Shown: positions 23,017 to 23,816 of the stretch, piece by piece
Layout: the number at the start of each line of letters is the position of its first letter
How positions within the stretch are numbered: the stretch's first letter is position 1
Source of the DNA: JARYLZ01 sp964388275
Lineage (GTDB): Bacteria > Bacteroidota > Ignavibacteria > SZUA-365
Assembly: GCA_964388275.1 (NCBI GenBank)
Contig: CAYLZD010000044.1
Span: 1 to 23,816 of the forward strand
Length of the DNA stretch: 23,816 nucleotides
Reading direction: 5' to 3'
Position numbers and translations under genes: made by a program
Notes under the pieces: generated by a model
Databases searched by the model: none
Seen by the model: only the letters and a program-made list of their open reading frames with translations
What the model was told of the DNA's origin: nothing

Positions 23017-23736
23017 GTGAAGCGCGCCCTCGTCATAATCCCCACCTACAACGAACTGGAGAACATCCGGAACATCGTATCCGAAGTGCTGAAACAGGAT
23101 GCGCGCATCGAGGTGATGGTGGTCGACGATTCCTCCCCCGACGGCACGGGCGCCGTCGTGAAGGAGATGATGCAGGCCGAGCCGCGCATACACATCATAG
23201 AGCGGCCAGGAAAAATGGGATTGGGAACGGCGTACGTTGCCGGTTTCAAATACGCCATCGCCGGAGGTTTCGATTGCGTGTTCGAGATGGACGCGGATTT
23301 CTCGCACGATCCCAACATGCTCCCGGAGTTTCTGCGTCGCATAGAGGAGCACGACCTGGTTCTCGGCTCCCGCTACATAAAGGGAGTGAACGTCATCAAC
23401 TGGCCGATGAAGCGGCTGCTGCTCAGCTATTACGCCAACGTGTACACGCGCATCGTGACGGGCATGCCGGTGCGCGACGCCACCGGCGGTTTCAAGTGTT
23501 TCCGCATCGAAGTGCTCAAGGCCATCAACCTGGACGCGGTCCGCTCCAACGGGTACGCGTTCCAGATCGAGATGAGCTTCAAGGCGTACCGCAAGGGTTT
23601 CCGCGTGCATGAAATTCCGATAATCTTCATGGACCGCCGCGTGGGCGTGTCGAAGATGTCGAAGAAAATAGTGCGCGAAGCCGTGACAATGGTCTGGCGT
23701 TTGAGGTTTCAGGCGATCCTGGGCTTGTTGAAATAG
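23017..23736 (+). CDS. Polyprenol-phosphate mannosyltransferase (Dpm1-like GT2)
   Basis: A 239-residue family 2 glycosyltransferase that is predicted to move mannose (or another sugar) from a nucleotide sugar to polyprenyl phosphate on the cytoplasmic side of the inner membrane. It starts with GTG. The order is VIIPTYNELENI (7-18), VVDDSSPDGTG (35-45), RPGKMGLGTAYVAGFKYA (63-80) and the metal-binding FEMDADFSHDP (89-99), then GSRYIKG and RDATGGFKCFR; these are diagnostic for Dpm1-like enzymes. It has no membrane segments and no GtrA-like tail. It lies 126 bases after the Wzi-like gene on the same strand and may belong to the same polysaccharide or glycoprotein pathway. Confidence 0.93.
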   Translation: MKRALVIIPTYNELENIRNIVSEVLKQDARIEVMVVDDSSPDGTGAVVKEMMQAEPRIHIIERPGKMGLGTAYVAGFKYAIAGGFDCVFEMDADFSHDPNMLPEFLRRIEEHDLVLGSRYIKGVNVINWPMKRLLLSYYANVYTRIVTGMPVRDATGGFKCFRIEVLKAINLDAVRSNGYAFQIEMSFKAYRKGFRVHEIPIIFMDRRVGVSKMSKKIVREAVTMVWRLRFQAILGLLK

Positions 23737-23752
23737 GCCGAATTCGAAACCC

Positions 23753-23816
23753 ACTCCCCACTCCCCACTCCCTACTCCCCACTCCCTACTCCCCACTCCC
23801 TACTCCCCACTCCCCA
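23753..23816. repeat. Heptanucleotide tandem repeat (ACTCCCC / ACTCCCT), runs off the window
   Basis: Nine direct units are seen: seven-base steps from 23753 alternate between ACTCCCC and ACTCCCT (C, C, T, C, T, C, T, C, C), with the array continuing past 23816. The minus strand is runs of three to four G separated by short AGT or AGTA spacers, so it could form a G-quadruplex. It begins 16 bases after the Dpm1-like gene stop. Confidence 0.95.

Noticed and set aside
22864..23796. 310-codon minus-strand frame that begins with a Gly-Ser-Trp-Glu-type repeat
   Set aside because: The repetitive start is the heptad DNA repeat read in frame, and the rest is antisense to the Dpm1-like gene.
23753..23816. 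CRISPR array
   Set aside because: The period is seven bases with no spacers; it is a simple tandem repeat.

Overview
The window is a stretch of GC-rich bacterial chromosome, densely coding on both strands, with 19 protein genes and no RNA genes that I can see. Three exported proteins end in type IX secretion (T9SS)-like or FlgD-like C-terminal sorting modules: a choice-of-anchor D repeat protein and two CotH-family proteins. With PorT-like and Wzi-like outer-membrane barrels, this points to a Gram-negative member of the Bacteroidota/Chlorobiota/Ignavibacteriota (FCB) group. Mpl implies meso-diaminopimelate peptidoglycan recycling. Several genes carry clear Shine-Dalgarno sites, which argues against a classical Bacteroides-type genome. 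The lineage is inference; no marker gene here fixes it.

Layout. 1-2142: 3' part of a giant-type surface protein made of about 105-110-residue Ig-like repeats, open at the left edge. 2163-3575 (minus): purC followed by a small DUF3788-like gene. 3762-6305 (plus): a CorA-type metal channel and mpl. 6532-10609 (plus): two tandem CotH-family secreted proteins joined by an ATGA overlap, then an outer-membrane beta-barrel protein. 10750-15759 (minus): an exported HEAT-repeat/cyclophilin fusion, then a catalytic and a non-catalytic M16 protease subunit joined by an ATGA overlap; together these look like a periplasmic protein folding and proteolysis locus. 15983-18040 (plus): a coiled-coil/PAS protein, a terminator-like hairpin, then CBS-pair protein, tiny zinc ribbon and FMN split-barrel flavoprotein. 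18170-19660 (minus): a membrane NapC/NirT-like cytochrome with seven haem-binding sites. 19841-23736 (plus): a polyprenyl-phosphate sugar-1-phosphate transferase coupled by ATGA to a Wzi-like barrel, then a Dpm1-like glycosyltransferase; this is probably the start of, or a fragment of, a surface polysaccharide locus. 23753-23816: a heptanucleotide tandem repeat that runs off the right edge.

Most genes serve the cell envelope: surface adhesion or display, secreted phospho-transfer proteins, periplasmic quality control, respiratory electron transfer and surface polysaccharide. I did not find a clearly new defence or mobile system. The least-explained parts are the CotH tandem with its barrel partner, the HEAT-cyclophilin/M16 locus, the CBS/zinc-ribbon/flavoprotein triad, and the G-rich repeat. 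No non-coding stretch exceeds about 230 bases with the starts chosen here.
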